Shown here: positions 21,370 to 32,144 of the stretch, piece after piece
Layout of the letters: each line of letters starts with the position of its first letter
How positions within the stretch are numbered: the first letter of the stretch is position 1
NCBI GenBank assembly: GCA_002841275.1
Contig: PHET01000013.1
Location: 1-64,000 of the forward strand
DNA from: Actinobacteria bacterium HGW-Actinobacteria-7
GTDB taxonomy: Bacteria; Actinomycetota; Coriobacteriia; Anaerosomatales; PHET01
DNA: 64,000 nucleotides
Direction of reading: 5' to 3'
Notes under the pieces: model-generated
Seen by the model: only the letters and a program-made list of their open reading frames with translations
Databases searched by the model: none
Told to the model about the DNA's origin: nothing
Position numbers and translations under genes: made by a program

Positions 21370-23193
21370 CTACTCCACCGTCACGGACTTGGCGAGGTTG
21401 CGCGGTTGATCCACGTTACACCCGCGCCGCTTCGCCACATAGTAGCTGAGCAACTGCAACGGAACAGTGGCCGGAATGGCCGAAAGTGCCTCGCTGGTCT
21501 GCGGGATGTGGAGAACGAACTCTGCATGGTTGCGGATGTCATCGTCACCCGAAGTGGCGACGGCTATCACCTGTGCACCACGGGCGCGAACCTCCTGGAT
21601 GTTGCTCACTACCTTCTCGTACGTGTGCCCCTGGGTGGCAACCACCACCACGGGGACCTGGTCGGTAATGAGCGCGATCGGTCCATGCTTCATCTCGCCA
21701 GCAGGATAGGCCTCCGCGTGTATGTAGCTGATCTCCTTGAGCTTCAGCGCACCTTCCATGGCCACCGGAACTCCCACTCCCCTTCCAAGGAACAGGGAAC
21801 TGGTGGCGTCCGCGAACAACTCGGCACACTCCTGAAGCTCCTCGAGGCTACCCAGTATCGCCTCCACGACATCGGGAAGCGTACTGAGCTCATCGAAGAT
21901 GCTCTGTACTCGTTCAGAACCCAGCGTGCCTTTGGCCTGCGCCAGCTTCAGCCCCAGCACGTTGAGCGCTGCGATCTGAGCAGTGAAGGTCTTGGTCGCA
22001 GCAACGCCTATCTCCGGGCCGGCGTGAGTATAGATGACGCCATCGGACTCGCGGGTCACGCGGGAACCGACGACGTTCGTTATCGCGATGACCTTTGCGC
22101 CCCGCAGACGCGCCTCGCGAACTCCGGCAAGCGTGTCCGCTGTCTCGCCGGACTGTGTGATGGCAACAACGAGCGTCTCATCATCGACGATGGGGTCGTT
22201 GTAGCGAAACTCGCTCGAGCACAAGACCTCGACCGGAATCCGCGCCCACTGCTCGATCAGTGACTTGGCGACAAAGCCGGCGTGCAACGACGTGCCGCAC
22301 GCGATCACGAACACTCGCGCGATGCCAGCGATCTCCTCGGCCGTCATGGCCAATTCCGACAGTTGTATCTCACCGTCGTTCATGCGCCCGCGCAGTGTCT
22401 CTCGAAGGGCCTTGGGCTGCTCGAATATCTCCTTGAGCATGAAGTCCTCGAAGCCGCCCTTCTCGGCGGCATCCAGATCCCATTCGACATGCAGCATCTC
22501 AGGCACGACCGGCCTGAGTGCCAAGTCGAACACATCGACCGAGTCCGCCGTGACAACCGCGATCTCCCCGTCGTGCAACACCACAACCTCACGCGTGAAC
22601 TCCAGCACCGCCGGAATATCACTGGCCACGATGTTCTCACCGTCTCCGGCGCCGATGATCAGCGGAGAGTCCTTGCGCGCCGCGACGATCACGTCCGGGT
22701 GGTCGAGATGGACCACGCCCAGCGCGTAGGCACCTTCGAGGCGCTTCAGCGACTTGGCCACGGCCACCTTCAGGTCACCCTCGTAGTAGCTCTCGATCAG
22801 ATGCGCGACCATCTCCGTGTCGGTCTCGGAACGGATCATGTGGCCGGTCGCCCGAAGCTCTTCTCTGAGCTCGACGTAGTTCTCGATGATGCCGTTGTGC
22901 ACGATCGCGATCCGCTCGGTGCAGTCGCGGTGAGGGTGGGCGTTCTCTTCGCTCGGCTTGCCATGCGTCGCCCAGCGCGTGTGTCCGATTCCAACGTTGC
23001 CCGCAACAGGGCTCGTTCCGAGCGCGTTTTGCAGATTGACCAATTTGCCCACGCGGCGCGTGGTCGTGAGCTCTCCGGCATCGATGATGGCCACACCAGC
23101 CGAATCGTATCCACGGTACTCAAGTCTTGCGAGCCCACTCAGCAAGACGTCACTTGCCTGCCTGGGTCCGATGTATCCGACGATTCCACACAT
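21370..23193 (-). CDS. glmS: Glutamine-fructose-6-phosphate aminotransferase (isomerizing)
   Basis: MCGIVGYIGPRQASDVLLSGLARLEYRGYDSAG; ends PRNLAKSVTVE. Confidence 0.98.
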   Translation of the reverse strand: MCGIVGYIGPRQASDVLLSGLARLEYRGYDSAGVAIIDAGELTTTRRVGKLVNLQNALGTSPVAGNVGIGHTRWATHGKPSEENAHPHRDCTERIAIVHNGIIENYVELREELRATGHMIRSETDTEMVAHLIESYYEGDLKVAVAKSLKRLEGAYALGVVHLDHPDVIVAARKDSPLIIGAGDGENIVASDIPAVLEFTREVVVLHDGEIAVVTADSVDVFDLALRPVVPEMLHVEWDLDAAEKGGFEDFMLKEIFEQPKALRETLRGRMNDGEIQLSELAMTAEEIAGIARVFVIACGTSLHAGFVAKSLIEQWARIPVEVLCSSEFRYNDPIVDDETLVVAITQSGETADTLAGVREARLRGAKVIAITNVVGSRVTRESDGVIYTHAGPEIGVAATKTFTAQIAALNVLGLKLAQAKGTLGSERVQSIFDELSTLPDVVEAILGSLEELQECAELFADATSSLFLGRGVGVPVAMEGALKLKEISYIHAEAYPAGEMKHGPIALITDQVPVVVVATQGHTYEKVVSNIQEVRARGAQVIAVATSGDDDIRNHAEFVLHIPQTSEALSAIPATVPLQLLSYYVAKRRGCNVDQPRNLAKSVTVE

Positions 23194-23257
23194 GGGTCAC
23201 AGCCCTTCAGGTAGGGTTCTGGATTCAGAAGACTGCGCTTCCCGCACGGAGCACACA

Positions 23258-23456
23258 TGCCCCGGGGTCACGCTTGAACTCGGATCGCAGCCGCTTTGTC
23301 ACTGCGGTCGCCCGCAGGATTTGTCGGCAACGTATCGACTCCGGTGAGCCGGAGGGCCATCCGCCGAATGTTCGATAAGCCCTCACCTCGTCGACTGGCT
23401 CTGCGAGAGCATCTCGCGCGACACCGTGTCAGCGGTGCCTTGCCAGTCCTGGCGCT
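23258..23456 (-). ncRNA. glmS ribozyme/riboswitch
   Basis: Minus strand A^GCGCCaggactggc...gccagtcGACGAGGtgagggcTTATCGAacaTTCGGCGGATGgccctCCGGCT; P1 GACTGGC/GCCAGTC, GAGGGC/GCCCTC pairing; directly upstream of glmS. Confidence 0.92.
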
Positions 23457-23515
23457 TGCAACACATCAGATCAACGATGGGCAACTCCTCTCACTCGGAT
23501 ACCGGTGCCATCACG

Positions 23516-23524
23516 ATTGTATCA
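23516..23524 (-). promoter_or_regulatory. Possible extended -10 promoter for glmS ribozyme-mRNA
   Basis: TGATACAAT on minus strand about 60 nt upstream of ribozyme core; weak -35. Confidence 0.35.
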
Positions 23525-23594
23525 GCACGCGAGCGGGCTCAGTTGACGTCCGTATGACAGGATGATGGCAGCCGGATCGATGTCCGCCCGACCG

Positions 23595-24938
23595 CTATGC
23601 CTGATTGAGTTCGGCCTCAACCACCGCGACCAACCGGTCTGCAACCTCTTGTGCACGCAGCTGTTCGGCGGCCTCGACCATCACGCGAACCAGGGGTTCC
23701 GTCCCGCTCGCACGAACGAGGACACGTCCCGAGTCGCCCAGCTCCGCCTCTGCGGCATGAATCGCCTCGCCCAAGGCAACACTGGTCGCAAGCCGGGAAC
23801 GGTCTTCGACGTGAACGTTCTCGAGTACTTGCGGATAGTGCGTCATCACCGAGACGAGCTCGGAGACGGATCTGCCATCCGTGCGCGCCATACACGCGAA
23901 CTGCAACGCGGTCACCAAGCCATCCCCAGTGGTGTTGTGATCCAGGAAGATGATGTGACCTGACTGCTCACCGCCCAGGTTCGCCTCCATGGCCTGCATC
24001 TGCTCGAGGACGTAGCGATCGCCGACTTTGGTCTTGACCACCTGAATGCCTGCCTCGCGCATCGCGACTTCGAACCCTAGATTCGCCATGACCGTGGATA
24101 CCACGGTGTTTCCCGCCAACCTGCCGGCCCGGGCCATGTGCACCGCGCACACAGCCATAATCTGGTCGCCGTCAACCGGCACGCCCCGCTCATCGACCAT
24201 CAGGACCCTGTCGGCGTCGCCGTCGTGTGCGAGACCCATCGCGAAACCGCCCGCGCGCACCAGCTCGCCGAGCGGATCCAGGTTGGTCGAACCGCATCCC
24301 ACGTTGATGTCCATGCCGTCGTACTCACAGTTGATGGCCACAACCTCCGCGCCCAATCTTCTGAGCGCCTCCGGAGTGGAGATTGCAGCCGCGCCATGCC
24401 CGCAGTCCACAGCGATCCTGAGTCCCGACAGGCCGCACTCAACCGTCGAGACTGCATGCCCGATGTAGCGCTCCAGCGCATCCTCGATGTGCTCGACACT
24501 ACCCACACGCGAGCCTACCGGCCGCTGCCAGTCGCGCTCGCCGAAACAGAAGGCTTCAATCTCGTCTTCAAGCTCGTCGGGCAGCTTCAGGCCTTCTCGG
24601 CTGAAGAGTTTGATGCCGTTGTACTCGGGGGGGTTGTGACTTGCCGAGATGACCACTCCACCATCCGCGCCCAACTCACGTACGAGGTGCGCCACACCCG
24701 GAGTCGGGATGACGCCGCACAGCAGTGCGTCACCTCCCCCGGCGGTGATACCGGCAACCAGCGCCGCTTCGAGCATCTGCCCGCTGCGTCGCGTGTCGCG
24801 TCCCACGACGATACGTCCCGCGCCACGGTCGCCCAGGAAGTGTCCGGCGGCCTCACCGAGCTTGAAGGTCAACTCCGGGCTCAAGTGGGCGTTGGCTATG
24901 CCGCGAACCCCATCGGTACCGAACAGTCTTGTGCCCAC
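23595..24938 (-). CDS. glmM: Phosphoglucosamine mutase
   Basis: LFGTDGVRGIAN; VVISASHNPPEYNGIKLF; DGDADRVLMVDERG. Confidence 0.97.
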   Translation of the reverse strand: MGTRLFGTDGVRGIANAHLSPELTFKLGEAAGHFLGDRGAGRIVVGRDTRRSGQMLEAALVAGITAGGGDALLCGVIPTPGVAHLVRELGADGGVVISASHNPPEYNGIKLFSREGLKLPDELEDEIEAFCFGERDWQRPVGSRVGSVEHIEDALERYIGHAVSTVECGLSGLRIAVDCGHGAAAISTPEALRRLGAEVVAINCEYDGMDINVGCGSTNLDPLGELVRAGGFAMGLAHDGDADRVLMVDERGVPVDGDQIMAVCAVHMARAGRLAGNTVVSTVMANLGFEVAMREAGIQVVKTKVGDRYVLEQMQAMEANLGGEQSGHIIFLDHNTTGDGLVTALQFACMARTDGRSVSELVSVMTHYPQVLENVHVEDRSRLATSVALGEAIHAAEAELGDSGRVLVRASGTEPLVRVMVEAAEQLRAQEVADRLVAVVEAELNQA

Positions 24939-24961
24939 GGCTCTGCCTCCCTGATACGAAA

Positions 24962-24988
24962 CGGGGCTCGCCGCGATGGCGAGCCCCG
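24962..24988 (-). terminator. Rho-independent-like terminator after rpsI
   Basis: Perfect CGGGGCTCGCC/GGCGAGCCCCG stem followed by GTTTCGT on minus strand. Confidence 0.75.
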
Positions 24989-25017
24989 ATGTGGTTCGAG
25001 TTTGCGGTCGAATGGTC

Positions 25018-25416
25018 CTAGCGCTTCGAGAACTGCGGCTTCTTGCGGGCCTTCTTCAGACCGTACTTCTTGCGCTCGACCATACGAGGGTCACGGCGCA
25101 GCAGACCTGCCTTCTTCAGCTCGGCACGGTAGTCGTCACCGGCCTCGAGGAGCGCACGGGCGATACCGTGACGCAGCGCACCGGACTGACCCGACACGCC
25201 GCCACCGTGAAGGGTCGCGATGACGTCGAAGCGATCGACGGTCTCGGTGACCTTGAACGGAATGAGGGCGAAGTTCACGAGTGCCGTGCGGCCGAAGTAC
25301 TCAAGCGCCGGCTTCTTGTTGCAGGTGACCTGACCGGTACCGGGCACAAGGCGCACGCGCGCAACGGCGTTCTTGCGGCGGCCCGTACCCAGGTAGACTG
25401 CTTTGTTCTCAGCCAT
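25018..25416 (-). CDS. rpsI: 30S ribosomal protein S9
   Basis: [16 protein letters not shown]; ends RKKPQFSKR. Confidence 0.98.
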   Translation of the reverse strand: MAENKAVYLGTGRRKNAVARVRLVPGTGQVTCNKKPALEYFGRTALVNFALIPFKVTETVDRFDVIATLHGGGVSGQSGALRHGIARALLEAGDDYRAELKKAGLLRRDPRMVERKKYGLKKARKKPQFSKR

Positions 25417-25419
25417 GGA

Positions 25420-25866
25420 CTAACCCTCCAGCGTGATCTGACGCGGCATCTGAGCCTCGTGCGGATGCTCGGGGCCTGCGTAGACCTTGAGCTTGCGATT
25501 CATGGCGCGTCCCAGAGTGTTCTTGGGGAGCATGCCCTTGATGGCCTTCTCGAGGATGCGCTCAGGGTGCTTCTCAAGCATGGTCTTGAACGGAACCTCC
25601 TTGAGCCCACCGGGATACCCACTGTGTGAGTAGTAGTTCTTGGTGTTGGCCTTGTTGCCGGTGAGGCGAACCTTCTCGGCATTGATAATGACGACGAAGT
25701 CGCCAGTGTCGACGTGCTTGGTGTAGGTCGGCTTACGCTTGCCCTTGAGAATCTGGGCAACCTCGCTCGCGAGACGACCAAGCACCATATCCGTGGCGTC
25801 GACGAGGAGCCACTCGCGCTCGACTTCGCCTGGCTTGGCGTGGTAGGTCTTCAACGGATCCTCCAA
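25420..25866 (-). CDS. rplM: 50S ribosomal protein L13
   Basis: [34 protein letters not shown]. Confidence 0.97.
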   Translation of the reverse strand: MEDPLKTYHAKPGEVEREWLLVDATDMVLGRLASEVAQILKGKRKPTYTKHVDTGDFVVIINAEKVRLTGNKANTKNYYSHSGYPGGLKEVPFKTMLEKHPERILEKAIKGMLPKNTLGRAMNRKLKVYAGPEHPHEAQMPRQITLEG

Positions 25867-25923
25867 CTGAAAGTGAACATCATAGGCGTTCGCTCACGGG
25901 GCTAGCGGAAGGCGAACCCTGCC

Positions 25924-25952
25924 ATTCTATGCGGGAGCGGCCTCAGCGTCAA
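25924..25952 (-). promoter_or_regulatory. Promoter of rplM-rpsI
   Basis: TTGACG-N17-TAGAAT on minus strand. Confidence 0.75.
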
Positions 25953-25998
25953 CAAACACGCTCCCGGGCGTATCCACCCCCACTTCCGCGAGAACTCT

Positions 25999-26814
25999 CT
26001 ATCGCCACACGTCAGGCGAGTAGTCCACCGAGTGCAGCGTGAGTCCATGAGCGGGCGCCGTCTGACCCGCGGCGGCTCGTGACCGGGCCGCGAGGCATTC
26101 TTCGACCCACGACGGCTCCCTCCGACCCGCGCCCACATCGACCAGTGTCCCTACCATCGTGCGCACCATTGAGTGCAGGAACGCATTGCCCACGACTCGC
26201 ACCGTGAGGCAGGCTTCTCCCAGGTGCTCCTCCGGCATGATCTCAACGGCCTCCACCCTGCGAACAGTGGGCTTTCCCTCGGCGGAGTTGCTTACGCAGA
26301 AGCTGCGGAAGTCATGCTCGCCCTCGAACAGAGTGGCTCCCTCCCGCATTGCATCGACATCCAAGTTCTTGGTGACATGCCAGGCGAACCTGCTCAAGAA
26401 CAGCGGAGGGATACGACCGGCGACAATGCGATAGCGGTACTCGCGCCTGCGCGCATCAAACCTCGCCGAGAAGCCCGCACGAGCCAACCGGACTTCGCGA
26501 ACCACGATGGCGTCTCCTATGAGCGCGTCGAGCGACCGACGAATACGAAACGGATCCACGGTCCCTGCGCGCGCTTCAAAGCTGATGACCTGCCCAAGTG
26601 CGTGGACACCGGTGTCCGTGCGCCCCGCCCCAACCGTCTCCACCGGGTATCGCAAGACCGTTCGAAGGGCATCCTCAACGCGTCCCTGTACTGTCTCCAA
26701 ACCTGGCTGCCGGGCAAACCCGCAGAAGGGCGTGCCATCATAGGCCACAAACAAGGCGACCGATTCTGGCGCATCATTATCACGCGTCTCGCTGTCGTCG
26801 CTGAACCGGTCCAA
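25999..26814 (-). CDS. truA: tRNA pseudouridine synthase A
   Basis: VAYDGTPFCGFARQPGLETVQGRVEDAL; AGRTDTGVHALGQV. Confidence 0.95.
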   Translation of the reverse strand: MDRFSDDSETRDNDAPESVALFVAYDGTPFCGFARQPGLETVQGRVEDALRTVLRYPVETVGAGRTDTGVHALGQVISFEARAGTVDPFRIRRSLDALIGDAIVVREVRLARAGFSARFDARRREYRYRIVAGRIPPLFLSRFAWHVTKNLDVDAMREGATLFEGEHDFRSFCVSNSAEGKPTVRRVEAVEIMPEEHLGEACLTVRVVGNAFLHSMVRTMVGTLVDVGAGRREPSWVEECLAARSRAAAGQTAPAHGLTLHSVDYSPDVWR

Positions 26815-26825
26815 CCTCTTCCTCC

Positions 26826-27617
26826 CTACAACAGAATTGCCACGGCTGCCGAGAGTATCACGGTGACCACCAGAACGGCCCAGTCGGTTGGTCTCAAAAC
26901 GAGTTCACGCAGGCGCGATCGGCCACGGCCGGTGTAGCAGCGCGACTCCATGGCGATCGCCAGATCGTCGGCACGTCGGAACAGCCGCACGAACAGCGGT
27001 ATCAGCACGGGCACCCACGCCTTCGCACGCTTGAAGGGCCCGCCGCTGTCGAACACTGCGCCCCTCGCCGTCTGCGCGACCACAATCCGTTCGGCCTCCT
27101 CGGCGGTCGTGGGTATGAATCGCAAGGCTATCGAGAACATCATCGCGACGTCGTCGACCGGGAATCGTACGAGCGCAAGCGGACGCAGCATCGATGCCAG
27201 CGCATCAGTCAACGCCACGGGAGAACTCGTAAGCGTCACCAGAGAGGCCCCCAGCATCAACACGATGATCCGCAGTGCGAGAAACGCCCCCGCGGACAGC
27301 CCGAGACCGTCAACAGACACCGGTCCGAACGCAAAGGACGCTTCGGCTGACTTCCATCGCAGCGCATGAACCAACAGGGTGAACAGCAACAGCCACACGA
27401 CCGGCTTCAGACCCCGCAGCGCCAGTCTCCATGGCACACCGGCGATCCGGACGGTCATGACAACGGCGGCCGCGATGACCAGCAGCCCCGGCCACCCCCC
27501 CACCGAGAACAACGTCACAGTGAGCGCGACCATGACCGAGATCTTGACCCGCGAATCAAGACGGTGAACGGGCGAGTCGCCCGGAACGAACTGGCCAAAC
27601 GGAACCGGAACACTCAT
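26826..27617 (-). CDS. ecfT: ECF transporter transmembrane component EcfT
   Basis: HRLDSRVKI N-terminus; FRRADDLAIAMESRCYTGRGR. Confidence 0.92.
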   Translation of the reverse strand: MSVPVPFGQFVPGDSPVHRLDSRVKISVMVALTVTLFSVGGWPGLLVIAAAVVMTVRIAGVPWRLALRGLKPVVWLLLFTLLVHALRWKSAEASFAFGPVSVDGLGLSAGAFLALRIIVLMLGASLVTLTSSPVALTDALASMLRPLALVRFPVDDVAMMFSIALRFIPTTAEEAERIVVAQTARGAVFDSGGPFKRAKAWVPVLIPLFVRLFRRADDLAIAMESRCYTGRGRSRLRELVLRPTDWAVLVVTVILSAAVAILL

Positions 27618-28447
27618 CGCTGGCCACCGCCATGCGTCAAGCTGCGAGCGGCCTCAGCGGGATCCAGGGTGTATGGCATGTCTGCCGAGCGGCGAGAAGC
27701 AGCAAGTCGCTGGACCTCGAGCACGTCCGGCGCACGCAAGCCGACACGGTCGAACATCGAGGGCGTGGCGACAAGCTCCCTCGGTGTGGAAGACAGAGCA
27801 CAACCGCCTCCGCTCAGGACGATCACACGGTCCGCGTCGGCCAGGAACTCCTCGGCACCGTGGCTCACAACCACCACGCCCGCTTTGGCTCGCGCCTCCA
27901 GTAGAAGTGACCGCATGGCCCGCCGGCCCTTCGCATCCAAACCGGCAGTAGGCTCATCAGCAAGCAGATAGCGTGGGTGGAACGCGAGCACGCCAGCTAT
28001 CGCGACACGCCGGGCCTCACCACCGGATAGTGAGAACGGAGAGCGGTCCTTGAATGTCGCGGGGTCGAGCCCGACGGCGCGTAGTGACTCTGTCGCAGAG
28101 GCGAGTGCCTCTTCACGGCTCGCTCCCATGTTCCTCGGTCCGAAGGCGACGTCCTCCAGCACCGTGTCTGCAAAAAGCTGCGACTCTGCGTCCTGGAATA
28201 TGAGGCCGACGACGCCCCGCGCAGAGCCCCGATCCAGTGAGACACCATCCAGTACCGCCTCGCCCTCGTCCGCTCTCAACAGCCCGGCTGCTATCCGTAG
28301 AAGCGTGGACTTACCGGAGCCCGTCGCACCCAACACCAGAACCAGTTCTCCGGGTGCCACTTCGAGTGAGACGTCGTGGAGTGCGCGCATACCGAAAGAC
28401 GTACCACGTCCGTAGGTGTAGCCGATGGAGACTAGGCTCAGCGACAC
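27614..28447 (-). CDS. ecfA2: ECF transporter ATPase
   Basis: GATGSGKSTLLRIAAGLL; SLSGGEARRVAIAGVLAFHPRYLLADEPTAGLD. Confidence 0.93.
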   Translation of the reverse strand: MSLSLVSIGYTYGRGTSFGMRALHDVSLEVAPGELVLVLGATGSGKSTLLRIAAGLLRADEGEAVLDGVSLDRGSARGVVGLIFQDAESQLFADTVLEDVAFGPRNMGASREEALASATESLRAVGLDPATFKDRSPFSLSGGEARRVAIAGVLAFHPRYLLADEPTAGLDAKGRRAMRSLLLEARAKAGVVVVSHGAEEFLADADRVIVLSGGGCALSSTPRELVATPSMFDRVGLRAPDVLEVQRLAASRRSADMPYTLDPAEAARSLTHGGGQR

Positions 28448-29268
28448 AGCGCCTCCACTATCGCGGCGGGCGTGGAAGCGGCACGGGGAACGACGATCCC
28501 GTGATCGCGCAGCTCCTCCGCCAGTGTCAAGAGAGGCGAAAGCTCAAGCGACCAACTCTCCAGCCGGTCTGTCGCACAGAGCAGATCCCCCGGCGAACCA
28601 TCGAACACGATACAGCCCTCGTGCATGACCAGGGCGCGGGAGGCCCTCATCGCCTCGGAGAGATCATGCGTCACATGAATCACCGACCGTCCGGAATCTG
28701 CAACGGCCTCCAGGACATCAAGCACCTCCACTCGGCCCACCGGGTCCAGCATGGACGTCGGCTCGTCAAGGACCAGCCAGTGCGGTTGCATTGCCAGAGC
28801 ACCTGCAATCGCCAGTCGCTGCTTTTGGCCACCGGACAGCAGATGTGGCTCTCGCCGTTCGAGCCCGCACAGACCCACGGACTCCAGCGCCCACGCGACG
28901 CGCTCCCGAATCACATCGCGCGCAAGACCGAGGTTCTCCGGTCCGAACGCCACGTCGTCCTCCACCGAAGTCGCAACGATCTGGTCGTCGGGATTCTGGA
29001 ACACCACGCTCACTGATTCTCGAATCGTGCCGATTCCCGCTTCATCATGCGTGCCGATTCCATTGACGGTGATCTCACCAGAAGATGGGAGAAGCAAGCC
29101 GTTGATGAGTCTGACGAGGGTGGACTTGCCCGATCCGTTCGCGCCCAGAACCGCGACATACTCCGCGGGACCGATATCGAGCGAAACGTCCCGAACGGCG
29201 GGTACCGAATGCGCCCCCGTCGTGTAGCTGTGACTCACCGTATCGAAACGAATCAGTGGTTCATCCAA
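28438..29268 (-). CDS. ecfA1: ECF transporter ATPase
   Basis: GANGSGKSTLVRLINGLL; LLSGGQKQRLAIAGALAMQPHWLVLDEPTSMLDP. Confidence 0.93.
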   Translation of the reverse strand: MDEPLIRFDTVSHSYTTGAHSVPAVRDVSLDIGPAEYVAVLGANGSGKSTLVRLINGLLLPSSGEITVNGIGTHDEAGIGTIRESVSVVFQNPDDQIVATSVEDDVAFGPENLGLARDVIRERVAWALESVGLCGLERREPHLLSGGQKQRLAIAGALAMQPHWLVLDEPTSMLDPVGRVEVLDVLEAVADSGRSVIHVTHDLSEAMRASRALVMHEGCIVFDGSPGDLLCATDRLESWSLELSPLLTLAEELRDHGIVVPRAASTPAAIVEALCR

Positions 29269-29300
29269 TCATCAGAACATGCGGACCACCTGTAGACAGA

Positions 29301-29329
29301 TGTGAGGGCCCCCAATGGGAGCCCTCACA
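29301..29329 (-). terminator. Terminator after rplQ
   Basis: TGTGAGGGC...GCCCTCACA inverted repeat between rplQ and ecfA1. Confidence 0.7.
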
Positions 29330-29365
29330 TGTTACCGCTGCTCGCCTTCTCAGGCGTATCGACTA

Positions 29366-29716
29366 CTAGTCAACGAGCTCCATGATCACCATCGGAGCGG
29401 CGTCGCCCTTGCGCGGGCCTAGTTTCAGGATGCGCGTGTAGCCGCCTTCGCGACCCTCAAAGCGGTCCTTCTCCGAGAAGATCTTGGCAACGACTTCCTT
29501 GTTGCCGAGCGCCGCGATGGCCAGACGACGCGAATGCACATCGCCCTTCTTTGCCCACGTGACGGTCTTCTCTACGAGCGGACGAACCTCTTTGGCGCGG
29601 GTCTCAGTTGTCTTGATACGGTCGTTCGCGAGCACCGCGATGGCGAGGCTCTTGAGCATCGCCTTGGTGTGCGAAGCGTCCGTGCCCAGCTTGCGACCCT
29701 TCTTAAGGTGTCTCAT
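29366..29716 (-). CDS. rplQ: 50S ribosomal protein L17
   Basis: [25 protein letters not shown]. Confidence 0.97.
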   Translation of the reverse strand: MRHLKKGRKLGTDASHTKAMLKSLAIAVLANDRIKTTETRAKEVRPLVEKTVTWAKKGDVHSRRLAIAALGNKEVVAKIFSEKDRFEGREGGYTRILKLGPRKGDAAPMVIMELVD

Positions 29717-29732
29717 CTTCAGCGAACTCCTG

Positions 29733-30674
29733 TTACTGCTTCAGGTTGAGGCCCATGGACACGAGCTTGTCCTTGACCTCTTCGATGGACTTCGCGCCGA
29801 AGTTGCGGATGTTGAGCAGATCCTGCTCAGAGCATTCCGTCAACTGACCGATCGTGTTAACACCCTGGCGCTTCAGGCAGTTGTAGGAGCGAACCGTCAG
29901 GTCCAACTCCTCGATCGGCGTGTCGAGCACGCTCTCGCCTTCGTCAACGGCGGCAGCGAAGATGCCTTCCTCAGAGAGAGGAGTCGATGCCTGGTCGACG
30001 AAGAGCATCATGTGCTCGTCAATGATACGACCTGCACGAGCGACTGCGTCGCTCGCATCAAGTGCACCGTTGGTCTCAACTTCGAGCGTGATCTTGTCGT
30101 AGTCAGTCCGCTGGCCCACACGCGTGTTCTCCACGACGTAGGTGCAACGGCATACCGGCGAGAACAGCGAATCCACCGTGATCACGCCGATAGGATCCTC
30201 TGCCCGCTTGTTGCGGTCAGCAGAGACGTAGCCGCGGCCGACGCCGATGCGAATGCTCATCTCGAGCTTGGCACCCTCGTTCAGCGTAGCGATAACGTGC
30301 TCGGGATTGACCAGTTCAAACTCGGACGGGACTTTGAGATCCGCGCCGGTGACGACCAACGGTCCGGTCACGGACAGTGTCGCGACGGCATCACCGTTCC
30401 CGATCTCGGTATCTCGGAATACAAGCCCCTTCACATTGAGCACGATGTCCGTGACATCCTCGCGCACGCCATCGATAGAGGCGAACTCGTGCTGGATGCC
30501 CTCGATTCGAATCGAGGTAGCGGCCGCGCCCTGGAGCGATGACAACAGCACGCGACGCATGCAGTTGCCGAGCGTGTAGCCGAAACCGCGCTCGAGCGGC
30601 TCCACTATGAATCGTGCGACTCGGTCATCGATACGGTCGACCGTGACCTGGGGCCTCATGAACTCTGTCATCAA
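29733..30674 (-). CDS. rpoA: RNA polymerase subunit alpha
   Basis: [30 protein letters not shown]; alpha-[26 protein letters not shown]. Confidence 0.98.
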   Translation of the reverse strand: MMTEFMRPQVTVDRIDDRVARFIVEPLERGFGYTLGNCMRRVLLSSLQGAAATSIRIEGIQHEFASIDGVREDVTDIVLNVKGLVFRDTEIGNGDAVATLSVTGPLVVTGADLKVPSEFELVNPEHVIATLNEGAKLEMSIRIGVGRGYVSADRNKRAEDPIGVITVDSLFSPVCRCTYVVENTRVGQRTDYDKITLEVETNGALDASDAVARAGRIIDEHMMLFVDQASTPLSEEGIFAAAVDEGESVLDTPIEELDLTVRSYNCLKRQGVNTIGQLTECSEQDLLNIRNFGAKSIEEVKDKLVSMGLNLKQ

Positions 30675-30700
30675 GCAGCCTCCCTGGCTTCTCGGTCCAA

Positions 30701-31327
30701 CTACTTGGAGTACAGCTCGACGATCAGCTGCTCGCGAACAGGAGCATCGATCATCTCGCGTGTCGGCAATGACAGGACCTTGCCCTGCAGCTTCTCGATA
30801 TCAACCTCGAGCCAGCCAGGAACTTCGATCTTCTCGGACGCGATAAGCGCCGTCTTGATCACCAGAAGGTCCTTGGACTTCACGCCAACAGCCACGAGAT
30901 CCCCACCGCGAACACGGTAGGACGGGATGTTCACACGGTGTCCGTTGACCATCACGTGATTGTGACGAACGATCTGGCGAGCCTCGTCGCGCGACTTCGC
31001 GAAGCCGAGGCGATAGACGACGTTGTCAAGTCGGCTCTCGAGAATCCGAAGCAGGTTCTCGCCGGTGATGCCGGTCTGACGGCTCGCCAGCTCGTAGTAG
31101 CCTCGGAACTGCTTCTCGAGCAACCCATAGATACGCTTGGTCTTCTGCTTCTCACGAAGCTGTACGCGGTATTCACTGTCGCGCGGCCGCTTCTTCCCCG
31201 CCTGACCAGGCGGGTACGGACGACGCTCTATGGCGCACTTGTCGCCGTAGCAGCGATCGCCCTTAAGGAAGAGCTTGATCCCTTCGCGGCGGCACAGGCG
31301 GCAATCCGCCCCGGTGTAACGTGCCAT
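30701..31327 (-). CDS. rpsD: 30S ribosomal protein S4
   Basis: [31 protein letters not shown]. Confidence 0.98.
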   Translation of the reverse strand: MARYTGADCRLCRREGIKLFLKGDRCYGDKCAIERRPYPPGQAGKKRPRDSEYRVQLREKQKTKRIYGLLEKQFRGYYELASRQTGITGENLLRILESRLDNVVYRLGFAKSRDEARQIVRHNHVMVNGHRVNIPSYRVRGGDLVAVGVKSKDLLVIKTALIASEKIEVPGWLEVDIEKLQGKVLSLPTREMIDAPVREQLIVELYSK

Positions 31328-31353
31328 CTTCTTCGATTCCCTTCAGGTAAAAG

Positions 31354-31755
31354 CTAGACCCGGCGACGCTTGCGAGGCCGGCAGCCGTTGTGCGGAACAG
31401 GGGTGCAATCCTGGATGGCCGAAATCTCAAGGCCAGCAGCCTGCAGTGAACGGACCGCGGTCTCACGACCTGAGCCCGGTCCCTTGACGAACACGGCAAC
31501 CTTGCGGAGTCCGTGCTCCTGAGCCATCTTCGCAGCGGCCTCGGCGGCCATCTGTGCTGCGAACGGTGTGGACTTCCGCGAACCCTTGAAGCCCACAGTG
31601 CCGGCGCTCTGCCAGGAGATCACGTTGCCCGAAGGGTCGGTGATGGTCACAATCGTGTTGTTGAAAGTGCTCTTGATGTGCGCCTGGCCGACGGCAATAT
31701 TCTTACGCTCGCTACGCTTGAGGCGAGTACGCACGTTCTTCTTCTTAGCGGCCAT
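31354..31755 (-). CDS. rpsK: 30S ribosomal protein S11
   Basis: [38 protein letters not shown]. Confidence 0.98.
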   Translation of the reverse strand: MAAKKKNVRTRLKRSERKNIAVGQAHIKSTFNNTIVTITDPSGNVISWQSAGTVGFKGSRKSTPFAAQMAAEAAAKMAQEHGLRKVAVFVKGPGSGRETAVRSLQAAGLEISAIQDCTPVPHNGCRPRKRRRV

Positions 31756-31757
31756 GC

Positions 31758-32132
31758 TTACTTGCCCTTCTTCTTTGCGCCGATCTGGCGACGCGGACCC
31801 TTACGGGTGCGCGCGTTGGTGTGAGTGCGCTGACCGCGGACCGGCAGGCCCTTGCGGTGGCGCAGGCCGCGGTAGCAGCCGATCTCCATCAGACGCTTGA
31901 TGTTCTGCGCGACCTCGCGACGAAGATCTCCTTCGATCTTGAGATTCTTGTCGATGTACTCACGCAGACGAACGACCTCTTCTTCCGTAAGGTCGCGAAC
32001 TCGTGTGTCCGGGCTGATGCCGGACTCACGCAATATGAGCTGGCTGGTCGTAAGACCAATACCAAGAATGTAGGTCAGGCCGACTTCAACGCGCTTCTCG
32101 CGCGGCAGATCGACACCTGCGATTCGGGCCAC
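31758..32132 (-). CDS. rpsM: 30S ribosomal protein S13
   Basis: [26 protein letters not shown]. Confidence 0.98.
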   Translation of the reverse strand: MARIAGVDLPREKRVEVGLTYILGIGLTTSQLILRESGISPDTRVRDLTEEEVVRLREYIDKNLKIEGDLRREVAQNIKRLMEIGCYRGLRHRKGLPVRGQRTHTNARTRKGPRRQIGAKKKGK

Positions 32133-32144
32133 TCGTGCTCCCTC

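Noticed and set aside
23296-23565. 89-aa plus-strand ORF in the glmM-glmS gap
   Set aside because: Covers the glmS ribozyme on the opposite strand; no RBS or homology evident.
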